A stretch of DNA of 64,000 bases from Chlorobium sp. GTDB lineage: Bacteria > Bacteroidota > Chlorobiia > Chlorobiales > Chlorobiaceae. Positions 42,822-50,318 of this stretch are shown here, in pieces. The position numbers were made by a program, and so were the translations under genes. Position 1 is the first letter of the stretch; every line of letters starts with the position of its first letter. Location of the stretch: contig JANQMO010000040.1 in NCBI GenBank assembly GCA_028280025.1, positions 1 to 64,000 on the forward strand. Reading direction: 5' to 3'. The notes below the pieces were generated by a model that was given only the letters and a program-made list of their open reading frames with translations, had not been told where the DNA came from and ran no database searches.

Positions 42822-42864
42822 GAAATAGGTAGCCATCCAGCTGTCAAGCTAACCGGCCATTTGT

Positions 42865-43536
42865 TCACCGATTCCTGTTCTTTCCTCTTCCTCTGCCGCC
42901 GCCGGAACTCTTTGTCGGGGGAAGATCGAGCATTTCGTAAATCTTTTGTGCCGATGTTCTGTTTTTCTCAGCGATGTTTTCAAGCGTCTGGTCGAGTGAC
43001 CGGACCGTGATGCCTTTAGCCTCGAGCAGCTTTTGGAGTGAACCGGGATCTTTATTTGTGGCAAAACGTTTCGAGACCTCGCGCAGGGTCATTCTTTCGG
43101 TATGCGGAGCAGGGGGACGCTTTGCCGGTTCTTCCCATGATTCCGTGAGAAATTCGCTGAAGTTGATAACTGCTCTGAACGGTTGCAGATCCAGATGTGT
43201 GCCGAAACCCAGAAGCAGTGCAAGGAAAGTGATGCTGAAAAGCTCGAAGGGCTTGCTGATCCCGGCCCGGGCTTTACCGGCAATATACGACCAGAAGGCT
43301 TTCCAGTTGATTGAAAACAGGTGAAAGATAGAAAGCAGAACAAATGCGATGCTGAAGATCGTGTGCTGGTTCTGCCACTCTTTTTTGCTGAGTCCGAGGA
43401 TATGCCAGTCTGTCCAGTTCGCAATTCTGCCGGGAGGGGCGAGGAAAAGCACAAGACCCGAAACCAGAAGCATGACCAGAGAGGCAAAAAGCCCGAGGCT
43501 GATAAACGCTCTCCAGCTGAAAGAAGCCTTTTTCAC
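42865..43536 (-). CDS. DUF4405-like membrane protein with Gly/Arg tail
   Basis: The 223-residue protein starts MKKASFSWRAFISLGLFASL and has about four membrane helices. The pattern NWTDWHILGLSKKEWQNQH, then TIFSIAFVLLSIFHLFSINW with paired His residues, matches DUF4405, a cytochrome-b-like domain. The C-terminal third is soluble with TLREVSKRFATNKDPGSLQK and LDQTLENIAEKNRTSAQKIY, then a Gly/Arg-rich tail (GGGRGRGKNRNR). It overlaps the upstream sensor-like gene by 4 bp, making it the last gene of the ECF module. Haem binding is inferred only. Confidence 0.75.
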   Translation of the reverse strand: MKKASFSWRAFISLGLFASLVMLLVSGLVLFLAPPGRIANWTDWHILGLSKKEWQNQHTIFSIAFVLLSIFHLFSINWKAFWSYIAGKARAGISKPFELFSITFLALLLGFGTHLDLQPFRAVINFSEFLTESWEEPAKRPPAPHTERMTLREVSKRFATNKDPGSLQKLLEAKGITVRSLDQTLENIAEKNRTSAQKIYEMLDLPPTKSSGGGRGRGKNRNR

Positions 43537-44129
43537 TGTGAGGGTGTTTCTGTTTGTTTTTCAGGTTCGCTTTCGGCGCTTGTCGCCGAAACGGAATCCT
43601 GCCTCTCTTTCAAGGGAGTAAAGCGGATACGTTTGAGCAAAAGCTTCCGTTTCATTTTGATGGGTTTTGCCGCAACCCGCACCAGCACCTGCTGCAGTGA
43701 ATCTCGCTGTTCAGGAGAACAGACCCCAGCAAGATTGTTGAAGTGCCATGCCTGCCTGTATTCTATATATGCCTGGATCGTACCGATTCGCCGGGAAAGT
43801 GCCCTGACCTTGAGTGTATCGGGTTCCGGGTCGAACGCCTCTTTGACCAGTTCATGTTTCAGGCCTGAGAGGGTGACAAGGGCGGGCAGGGTTCCCTGGA
43901 AATGCTGCTGCCTGAGTACGCTGAACTGCTTGCTCTGCTCGTCGCTCAACTTGAGTTTTCTTTCGAAAAAGGAGTCCTTTTTCTGAGCTTTGCTGCGGGA
44001 TTCCGCGATATCTGTTGTGTCGGAAGGTTGCTTGTTTTGCCACCATAGTGTCCCAAGAAGGGCAATGTTCAGGATCAGCAGTATGGCAAATGTAATAGAG
44101 ACAAAACGTTTGGACGAGAGAAGATCCAT
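43533..44129 (-). CDS. Periplasmic CpxP/CnrX-like sensor protein
   Basis: The 198-residue product has an N-terminal membrane anchor (FVSITFAILLILNIALLGTLWW) and a periplasmic helical domain: FFERKLKLSDEQSKQFSVL, RQQHFQGTLPALVTLSGLKH, LSRRIGTIQAYIEYRQAWHF and LAGVCSPEQRDSLQQVLVRV, resembling the heavy-metal-resistance (CnrX/ZraP/Spy) helical-hairpin family. The tail is Ser/Glu-rich. With ECF sigma and a single-helix anti-sigma-like gene upstream, it resembles the CnrYXH layout, where CnrX senses metal. It overlaps the next gene by 4 bp (ATGA). Confidence 0.75.
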   Translation of the reverse strand: MDLLSSKRFVSITFAILLILNIALLGTLWWQNKQPSDTTDIAESRSKAQKKDSFFERKLKLSDEQSKQFSVLRQQHFQGTLPALVTLSGLKHELVKEAFDPEPDTLKVRALSRRIGTIQAYIEYRQAWHFNNLAGVCSPEQRDSLQQVLVRVAAKPIKMKRKLLLKRIRFTPLKERQDSVSATSAESEPEKQTETPSQ

Positions 44130-44205
44130 GCGTCAATCATTTAATCATACGTGGGACGTGTGTATCCTGGCCGTTGTTTACGGCCGTGGGGGGCATGCTG
44201 CAACC

Positions 44206-44571
44206 TTATTCATCGGTTTCTTCCAGAGAATCGTTCTCCAGATAGTAAGAGAGTGCGGGGCTGCTGTATTCGTATACAAGGTTTTCAATGGTTTCCTGCT
44301 TGCCGGCCAGAATCTGTTCTGTTTTTTCCGAAAGCATAAACATAAGCCCTGATCCGATATTGACGAAGAGAAGCAATGCCATAAAAGCAAACTTCATGCC
44401 GCGCACGGATACGTTTGTTCTGCCGGCGCCCAGATCGGCATCGTTGGAAATTCTTTCCATCACCCTCGCCCTGAAAAGGTAATCAGCTTCCAGCCGGGGG
44501 AGATTGTCAAGAACCCCGAGGGTTTTCAGGACTTCAGTTTCTCTATGATCGTTGGTATGTGTCATGGTCAT
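44206..44571 (-). CDS. Putative single-helix anti-sigma factor
   Basis: The 121-residue protein has a cytoplasmic N-terminal part (about residues 1-60; VLKTLGVLDNLPRLEADYLF, RARVMERI), one membrane helix MKFAFMALLLFVNIGSGLMF and a short periplasmic tail. This topology and position directly after an ECF sigma gene suggest an anti-sigma factor. No zinc-binding HxxxCxxC motif is visible, so it would not be of the ZAS type; the CnrY-like class is a possible comparison. Function is inferred from context. ATG 44565 is an alternative start. Confidence 0.6.
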   Translation of the reverse strand: MTMTHTNDHRETEVLKTLGVLDNLPRLEADYLFRARVMERISNDADLGAGRTNVSVRGMKFAFMALLLFVNIGSGLMFMLSEKTEQILAGKQETIENLVYEYSSPALSYYLENDSLEETDE

Positions 44572-44707
44572 GGATGATGTTCATTACTTTGACGTTCCTG
44601 AAATGAAATCCTTGCACTGCTCTGTGAAAAAGAAAACGGTTAAAGGGTATATCGGAACCCGGACCGTTGTCGATGCTTTGCAATAATAGCCAAACTATGG
44701 TAGAAGG

Positions 44708-45265
44708 TCATGGTTTTCTGTAATATTTTTCAAGTTTTTTCTGAAGATTTTTTTTCGCCCGGTGCACGAGCGACTCGACGGCAGAAACGGATGTGTGCAG
44801 AACATCGGCAATTTCCTGGTTGGAGTAGCCGTCATATTTGCTGAGAAGGAATGCTGTTTTCTGATTGTCGGGAAGGGACTCAAGTGCGTTCTGCAGGACT
44901 TCAGTCCGTTCATTGCCGGATAACACTTCAGCAGGGGTATCCTGTGAAGGGACGCTGACTTCTTCGGCGGGGTTGTTGATGCCGACAACCCGCTTGAGGG
45001 AGGAGAATCTTTTTTTGCGCTTTTTTTTGCGAAGGTGGTCGAGCGATTTCGTGACGGCTATTCGGTAGAGCCATGTTGACAGTTTCGATTCTCCTCTGAA
45101 ACTGTCCATGGAGCGATACGCTTCGAGAAACACCTCCTGAGCGATATCCTCGGCATCCTCCCTGTTCAGCACAAACCGGTAACAGGTGTTGAGAACCATA
45201 TCCTGATGCTCCGCGACAATCGCACTGAATTCATGTTCGTCTATGGAGTGCCGGTTTCGTTCCAA
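44708..45265 (-). CDS. ECF-type sigma factor
   Basis: The 185-residue protein has sigma region 2 (VLNTCYRFVLNREDAEDIAQ, EVFLEAYRSMDSFRGESKLS, TWLYRIAVTKSLDHLRKKKR) and region 4 (LPDNQKTAFLLSKYDGYSNQ, EIADVLHTSVSAVESLVHRA), joined by a linker of about 40 residues. It lacks region 3 and region 1.1, so it is an extracytoplasmic-function sigma. It heads a minus-strand module of anti-sigma-like, sensor-like and DUF4405 genes. It may direct its own transcription, but I could not find a convincing repeated promoter motif. Confidence 0.92.
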   Translation of the reverse strand: MERNRHSIDEHEFSAIVAEHQDMVLNTCYRFVLNREDAEDIAQEVFLEAYRSMDSFRGESKLSTWLYRIAVTKSLDHLRKKKRKKRFSSLKRVVGINNPAEEVSVPSQDTPAEVLSGNERTEVLQNALESLPDNQKTAFLLSKYDGYSNQEIADVLHTSVSAVESLVHRAKKNLQKKLEKYYRKP

Positions 45266-45681
45266 ACTATCTTTTCCTGTTTATGCACCGGATTATCACT
45301 GTTGCTTCGGAATTGGTCCGGCGGGTAACCTGCCTTGCGTCGGGCGTGCTGTATGTTCTCAGGACCGGAATATGCCCTATAAGCCTGTTATCGGCGGCAT
45401 GTTATGTTCCCCGCAGTGTGTGTGCGCCGATCGGTTTTTTTCGGTGGCAAACAGGTTCTGTGCGCACAGAGCAGCACCAACGCAGTCTTTCTCATGCATG
45501 AGTATAGCGAGGTTTCACCGATAGTCCTAACGGGACCGGGAAGAAACCGTTTCAATTTATTCTGTTTCAGGCAATCAGGGTACACCGCATAGCAGTGCTG
45601 CAACATGGTTGACGGACCATACGCAGATTTGACGCTGTTTTTCCGGGAATCTTGTTCCCGGTTCTTTCATTCTACTGCTTT
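45266..45681. other. Intergenic region upstream of the ECF sigma gene
   Basis: This 416-bp gap contains short overlapping ORFs on both strands that look random. The one visible structure is a hairpin CCGGGAA/TTCCCGG near 45645-45661 after the methyltransferase gene; its downstream T-run on the relevant strand is weak. It should also hold the sigma gene's promoter, which I could not identify. Confidence 0.4.
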
Positions 45682-46440
45682 TTATTCGAACGGAATTCTT
45701 CCGGATCTGAGGAAAATTTCCCATCTGACTTCTTTTTCCGTAGACCTTTCGCCCCAGGCATCCAGAAGGTTCTGCGTTATCCCGTCAACCGGATCAATTC
45801 CTTTTTTGCGGCGGCAGGTTGCAACCCCGGACCATGTCAAGAGGTATCCGATCAGCCGGGGAAATGACCATATTGTGGTGAATGAGAACTCGGGGGAAGG
45901 CAGCTCCTCGAAAGGAAAAAGCAGCGTCCGGTATTCCTGGCGGGCAAGCTGTATTTCGTTTTCCCAATAGTCAGCCAGAATGTCATCAAAGAGGGTGTGG
46001 ATGATCCTGTCGACTTCCGGTGAGATTTTCGGAAGGCGGTAGGACCATGCGGCGATGACGCCTCCGGGTTTGAGTACCCTTTCAACTTCATGATAGAAGG
46101 CCTCATTGTCGAACCAGTGGATGGCTTGCGCGACGGTAACAAGGTCGATGGAGTGTTCCTTCAGACCTGTCGCATGGGCAGAAGAGACCTGATAGCGAAC
46201 ATTAGGATGCCGGATGGCATGAGCGATCTGATCGGCGCTGGCATCGGTGGCACACACATGCCTGAAATGTTTTGCAAGCAGCACAGCCGATTGGCCGTTG
46301 CCCGTGGCACAGTCCCAGGCTGCTTCCCGTCCAGGAGCAAGAGCCGATATATGGCTGAACAGCGCGTCCGGATACGATGGCCGGTAAAGCCGGTATTCTT
46401 CTGCCTGATTTGAGAACAGGTCTTTATAGGGTATTGTCAT
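45682..46440 (-). CDS. Class I SAM-dependent methyltransferase
   Basis: From ATG 46440, with AAGGACGG upstream, the protein is 252 residues. It begins MTIPYKDLFSNQAEEYRLYR and carries motif I as AAWDCATGNGQSAVLLAKHF near residue 41, VCATDASADQIAHA near 62, VTVAQAIHWFDNEAFYHEVE near 100 and VLKPGGVIAAWSY near 124. It resembles Methyltransf_11 proteins with the HWFD motif (TAM/UbiE-like small-molecule methyltransferases). The substrate is unknown. The longer frame to 46509 would overlap the DCC gene. Confidence 0.85.
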   Translation of the reverse strand: MTIPYKDLFSNQAEEYRLYRPSYPDALFSHISALAPGREAAWDCATGNGQSAVLLAKHFRHVCATDASADQIAHAIRHPNVRYQVSSAHATGLKEHSIDLVTVAQAIHWFDNEAFYHEVERVLKPGGVIAAWSYRLPKISPEVDRIIHTLFDDILADYWENEIQLARQEYRTLLFPFEELPSPEFSFTTIWSFPRLIGYLLTWSGVATCRRKKGIDPVDGITQNLLDAWGERSTEKEVRWEIFLRSGRIPFE

Positions 46441-46489
46441 GTTCCGTCCTTGATTGAGAATGAACGTGCGGTTGCCGGGAGGCGCGTCA

Positions 46490-46915
46490 TTATTTCGGTA
46501 TCTCTTCAAGAAAACGTGCTTTCAGTTCAGGGCCGGGGATCATGCAGCTCTCTTTTTTGCCGAACAGGTTATAGCGGTATCCGGCAACAAAATCATACAG
46601 GATATCTCGAACCGGCTGAGGTATGAATGACAGAAAACGGAGAGCGTTCCAGGGCGGGTCCAGCTCTGAGGCAATTTTCAATGCCGCGGTGCTGCGGGTG
46701 TACGCTTTTTGGCCGTCTACGAGAACGACGGTGTCGAGTTGTCCGGCATTGATCACATGCCGCTCGAACAGCATTTTTCCAAGAGGGGATTGTGCAGGTG
46801 TGAAGGTGAATTTTTGTGAACGGTCCCGTTCATAAATAAAATTGACCGAAAATTCACACAGGTTGCAGACGCCGTCAAAAATAACGATTTTTTCCGGCAG
46901 GGTTTCTTGCGGCAT
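46490..46915 (-). CDS. DCC family thiol-disulfide oxidoreductase-like protein (DUF393)
   Basis: The 141-residue protein has the DCC signature VIFDGVCNLCEFSVNFI near residue 11, with CxxC-like Cys residues, followed by FTPAQSPLGKMLFERH, TVVLVDGQKAYTRSTAALKI and ELDPPWNALRFLSFIPQPVR. The YRYNLFGKKESCMIPGPELK end is typical of YuxK-like proteins. A thioredoxin-like redox role is suggested for the family but not proved. It is 49 bp from the methyltransferase gene and 20 bp from the phosphohexomutase, all on the minus strand. Confidence 0.86.
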   Translation of the reverse strand: MPQETLPEKIVIFDGVCNLCEFSVNFIYERDRSQKFTFTPAQSPLGKMLFERHVINAGQLDTVVLVDGQKAYTRSTAALKIASELDPPWNALRFLSFIPQPVRDILYDFVAGYRYNLFGKKESCMIPGPELKARFLEEIPK

Positions 46916-46935
46916 GGTTGTTTTCTCCCATTGCT

Positions 46936-48318
46936 TCAGCCAAGAAGAGCTGCGAAACGCAGTGCTTTTTGGACTTTTTCGGGTGAGTCGGCTTCACAGT
47001 AAAGCCTCAGCACGGGCTCGGTGCCGGATGGCCTTATGAGGAGCCATCCCCCTTCGAAATGGTATTTGTAACCGTCAAGATCGCTGAACCCCGTAACCCT
47101 GTAATCCGCAACAGTACTCAGATCGCCTTTGCCAGCCTTTGCAATGATAGCCTGCTTCCTGTTCTCATCGGTATCGAGGTCGATCCTGTCGTAATAAAAG
47201 CTGCCGTATTCATCAAAGAGTTCCGTGACAAGTTCCGAAAGGGATCGTTTTTTTGCCGCCATGATTTCCAGGATGAGAACACCGATGAATATGCCGTCCC
47301 GTTCAGGCAGGTACGAGGTGACTCCGATGCCGCCCGATTCTTCTCCTCCCATGATGATGTCATTGGTGGTCATCAGTTTGCTGACATGTTTGAAGCCTAT
47401 GGGCAGTGTATGAAGTGTAAGATTGTTGTTAGCACAAATTTTATCGATGATATCGGTCAGGGCGTTTGTTTTGGCAACGTCACCCGCTATCATTTTTTCC
47501 TCGGCGAGGTATCTGAGGATGATGGAAAATATTTTGTGCGGATCGATAAACGATCCCTTCTCGTCGAGCATGCCCACTCTGTCGGCATCGCCGTCGGTGA
47601 TGATAGCCGCATCTGTTTGCAGGGTTTTGAACCATGCAGTGAAGTCATCGATATATCGCGGTATGGGTTCGGGATTGATTCCTTCAAAGGAGGGGTTGAC
47701 GTTGCAGTGATAGTTCGTGACCGCTGTGCCTCCGAGCAGGTCGCTTACCATGTGCTGGCCGGCACCGTACATTGCGTTGTGGGCCACCTGTATATCGGCT
47801 TTTTTTATGGTATCGAGGTCGAGGTGGCGTGAAACGTAGTCGATGTACGCTTTTCTGATACAGGCTTTTTCGATCAACTCTTTCCGCGGTTTCCCCGCCG
47901 GTCTGTTTTCCGCGGTTACGAGGTTTTTCTCGATCGTCCTGATTGTATCCGGTAACGCGGACCCGCCATAGGATGCTTTGATCTTGAAGCCGTTGTAGAC
48001 CGGCGGATTATGGGAGGCTGTGATCATGATCCCTCCTGCCAGCATGTTTTCCCTGCAAAAGAGCGAAACGGCGGGAGACGGGATGAAGGTGTCGGACAAA
48101 AAGACACGCAGACCTCGTGAAGAGAGGATTCCAGCAGTGTACCCGGCAAACTCCTCTGACATGAAACGTGTGTCGTAGCCCACGCAGACACCGTTTTGGC
48201 TGTTGGTGTGCTGGAGAAAGTAATCCGCGGCCGCCTCTGACGCAATTCTGAGGTTCTCGAAGGTGAAGGTATCGGCGATGACCGCTCTCCATCCGTCAGT
48301 CCCGAATTTGACTTGCAT
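46936..48318 (-). CDS. Phosphoglucomutase/phosphomannomutase family protein (copy B)
   Basis: The 460-residue protein begins MQVKFGTDGWRAVIADTFTF, typical of PGM/PMM enzymes. The phosphoserine loop TASHNPPVYNGFK is near residue 98, DGDADRVGMLDE near 240, GGEESGGIG near 325 and RPSGTEPVLRLYCEA near 430. It is clearly distinct from copy A at 18422. Substrate may be glucose, mannose or glucosamine phosphates. It supports nucleotide-sugar or glycogen metabolism. A degenerate repeat copy is 21 bp upstream of its start. Confidence 0.9.
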   Translation of the reverse strand: MQVKFGTDGWRAVIADTFTFENLRIASEAAADYFLQHTNSQNGVCVGYDTRFMSEEFAGYTAGILSSRGLRVFLSDTFIPSPAVSLFCRENMLAGGIMITASHNPPVYNGFKIKASYGGSALPDTIRTIEKNLVTAENRPAGKPRKELIEKACIRKAYIDYVSRHLDLDTIKKADIQVAHNAMYGAGQHMVSDLLGGTAVTNYHCNVNPSFEGINPEPIPRYIDDFTAWFKTLQTDAAIITDGDADRVGMLDEKGSFIDPHKIFSIILRYLAEEKMIAGDVAKTNALTDIIDKICANNNLTLHTLPIGFKHVSKLMTTNDIIMGGEESGGIGVTSYLPERDGIFIGVLILEIMAAKKRSLSELVTELFDEYGSFYYDRIDLDTDENRKQAIIAKAGKGDLSTVADYRVTGFSDLDGYKYHFEGGWLLIRPSGTEPVLRLYCEADSPEKVQKALRFAALLG

Positions 48319-48338
48319 TCTCTCTGTACTTTGATGTG

Positions 48339-48522
48339 TCTGAACCGGGCGTCCCGGCTTGCCGGGCTGCTTAATAATAGAAAGTTTATTACTAACAGTC
48401 TTTTATATTGTAGATATAGTGTGATTATTCGTCACCTGTTGAATGAAATTGAGAACTGAAAAGAGCCGCATTTGTTGCAAATCCCGACTTGCCGGGATGC
48501 AGCGCCAACCGTTCAATTCAGG
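48339..48522 (-). mobile_element. MITE-like element, degenerate copy 5 (184 bp)
   Basis: The left end TCTGAACCGGGCG is a decayed CCTGAACTGAGCG terminus, the right end is GTTCAATTCAGG, and flanks are ATGTG (48334-48338) and ATGTA (48523-48527), a 4-of-5 target duplication. The interior retains AAAGAGCCGCATTTGTTG and an AT-rich run seen in the full copies. Two TCCCG-type palindromes are present: CGTCCCGGCTTGCCGGGC near 48351 and ATCCCGACTTGCCGGGAT near 48481. It lies between divergent pgm and lpxB. Confidence 0.72.
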
Positions 48523-48729
48523 ATGTAATCGGTTCAGTCTTCTCAGATGAACATACGGGGCTTGACAGGTTGTTTCGGGAAAAAATGATCCGGGCTGATG
48601 CATGGTATAACGAAAGGAATGATCGGGCTGTTTTCATGGGTGGTTTCATAATGCACAGGATAAGCCGGGCGGCTGGTTTCCTGTTTTCAAGATACGGCTT
48701 GCTCTGTGATGTTCCAATCCGGGATGACG

Positions 48730-49878
48730 ATGGGTGAGCGTAAGCTTTTTGTTCTGGCCGGGGAGGTCTCCGGTGATCTTCACGCCTCTGAGGTCGTCAA
48801 GGTGCTGTACGAACGTGTACCGGACCTCAGGATTTTCGGTACGGGAGGTAAAAAACTGCGTTCTCTCGGCGTTGACCTGCTCTATGATGTCGATGACTTG
48901 AGTGTCATGGGATTTATGGAGGTGGCCAGGCATGCTTTTTTTCTGCGGAAAGTGATCAGGGACCTGAAAAAGGCCGTCGAGCGCGAAAAGCCGCAGGCGG
49001 CCCTGCTTGTTGACTATCCTGGAATGAACCTTCTCATGGCCGGATTTTTTCACCGTCTGGGCATACCTGTTATTTATTATATCAGCCCGAAGGTATGGGC
49101 CTGGAAAGAGGGCAGGATAAAGAAAATCAGAAAATACGTGGATCATCTGATGGTGATCTTCGATTTTGAAGTCGACTACTTCCGGAAGCACGGTGTCACT
49201 GCGGAATTTGCAGGAAATCCCGTCGTGGAGGAAACCGGGAACCTGGCGTTTCCCTCAAAAGAGCGATTTATTGCCGACAGGGGAATCGGGGGAGGGCGGC
49301 AGGTTGTCGGTCTCTTGCCGGGAAGCAGAAAGCAGGAAATTTTCCTGATTTTTCCCGAAATGCTCGGGGCTGCAGAGTTGCTCGGGCGGACGCAGGACTG
49401 CGTTTTTCTCCTTGGAAAGGTGCCGCATGTCAGTCAAAGGCTGTACGACATGCACATCGACAGCTCGACAGTCGAAATAGTTGACTGCTCCGCGTATGAA
49501 GTGATGAAGTACAGCGATCTTCTGCTTGTGACATCCGGAACGGCTACTCTCGAGGCGCTCTGTTTCGGGACGCCGATGATCGTCGTGTACAAAGCCGACT
49601 GGCTGTATTACCTTATTGGCCGGATGATTGTCCCTTTGACGAGTATTTCTTTGCCGAACCTTCTTGCAAAAGGGCTTTATGCAGATCAAAAGCTGGTTCC
49701 CGAACTGCTGCAGCACGAGGCTGATGCGGCGGCTATGTACCGGGAAGCATCGTATCTTCTTGAACATGAAACGGCAGCCCTGAAGATGAAGAGAGAGCTT
49801 ATCGAGGTAAAGGAGCGGCTTGGTTCTCTGCGCCCGTCCCGGACGGTTGCGGACGTGCTTTGCCGCTACCTGCAGTGA
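48730..49878 (+). CDS. lpxB: Lipid-A-disaccharide synthase
   Basis: LpxB joins lipid X and UDP-diacylglucosamine to form the lipid A disaccharide. From ATG 48730 the protein is 382 residues and begins MGERKLFVLAGEVSGDLHAS. Characteristic segments are GTGGKKLRSLGVDLLYDVDD near 35, SVMGFMEVARHAFFLRKVIR, LLVDYPGMNLLMAGFFHRLG near 88, YYISPKVWAWKEGRIKKIRK near 110, FAGNPVVEET near 158, LLPGSRKQEI near 190 and TSGTATLEALCFGTPMIVVY near 265. ATGs at 48706 and 48724 are in frame but less likely. Confidence 0.94.
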   Translation: MGERKLFVLAGEVSGDLHASEVVKVLYERVPDLRIFGTGGKKLRSLGVDLLYDVDDLSVMGFMEVARHAFFLRKVIRDLKKAVEREKPQAALLVDYPGMNLLMAGFFHRLGIPVIYYISPKVWAWKEGRIKKIRKYVDHLMVIFDFEVDYFRKHGVTAEFAGNPVVEETGNLAFPSKERFIADRGIGGGRQVVGLLPGSRKQEIFLIFPEMLGAAELLGRTQDCVFLLGKVPHVSQRLYDMHIDSSTVEIVDCSAYEVMKYSDLLLVTSGTATLEALCFGTPMIVVYKADWLYYLIGRMIVPLTSISLPNLLAKGLYADQKLVPELLQHEADAAAMYREASYLLEHETAALKMKRELIEVKERLGSLRPSRTVADVLCRYLQ

Positions 49879-49898
49879 AAACCAGTTTTCAACTGAAA

Positions 49899-49951
49899 CC
49901 TGAATTGAGCGATTGTCGAGCGTCCCGACTTGTCGGGACGCTCCGTTTAGA
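49899..49951. mobile_element. MITE-derived mini-element (53 bp)
   Basis: It has the same left end (CCTGAATTGAGCGATTGTCG) and a decayed right end (CGCTCCGTTTAGA), with a perfect 5-bp duplication TGAAA (49894-49898 and 49952-49956). The centre is a perfect 12-bp stem GAGCGTCCCGAC / GTCGGGACGCTC with a TT loop. It lies 20 bp after lpxB and 21 bp before the next gene. Confidence 0.78.
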
Positions 49952-49972
49952 TGAAACAAAGCTGAACATGTC

Positions 49973-50236
49973 ATGGAACAGTTTGTCACCCTGCTTCTGG
50001 AAAACCCTCTTTTTCTTGTCATCGCAGTTATTGTGTCTGTTGTTGTGCTGCTCACGTTTCTGCGGAAAATGTTCAAGTTTCTCGTAATTGTCGTTGCTGC
50101 GGGCATACTCTATGTCGCTTATCTCTACTGGTCGGGCGAGAATGTGATGGAAATGGTCAACCGCATCGAGCAGGCCCTCAATTCGATGTTTGCCAGATGG
50201 ATCGAGTTTTTATGGGGAATTATTTCGCCCGAATAA
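49973..50236 (+). CDS. Small membrane protein of unknown function
   Basis: The 87-residue product has two hydrophobic segments, LFLVIAVIVSVVVLLTFL and FLVIVVAAGILYVAYLYW, and an amphipathic C-terminal part (MEMVNRIEQALNSMFARWIE, FLWGIISPE). I do not recognise a family. It lies between lpxB and modA on the same strand. Given the 82-bp gap to modA it may be separate from the mod operon. Confidence 0.55.
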   Translation: MEQFVTLLLENPLFLVIAVIVSVVVLLTFLRKMFKFLVIVVAAGILYVAYLYWSGENVMEMVNRIEQALNSMFARWIEFLWGIISPE

Positions 50237-50318
50237 TTGTACTTTATCTGCGCCGTTTTCCTGTAAAATGCAGGTTTCGGCTTGTTTTGCTTAAAATAAT
50301 TAATATTTCCCGTGGTGA

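Noticed and set aside
45640..45668. Terminator after the methyltransferase gene
   Set aside because: The hairpin CCGGGAA/TTCCCGG is real, but the T-run needed for minus-strand termination is absent, so I did not list it as a terminator.
50237..50318. ModE operator or molybdenum-cofactor riboswitch upstream of modA
   Set aside because: The 82-bp gap has AT-rich sequence but no convincing ModE palindrome or riboswitch fold that I can support.
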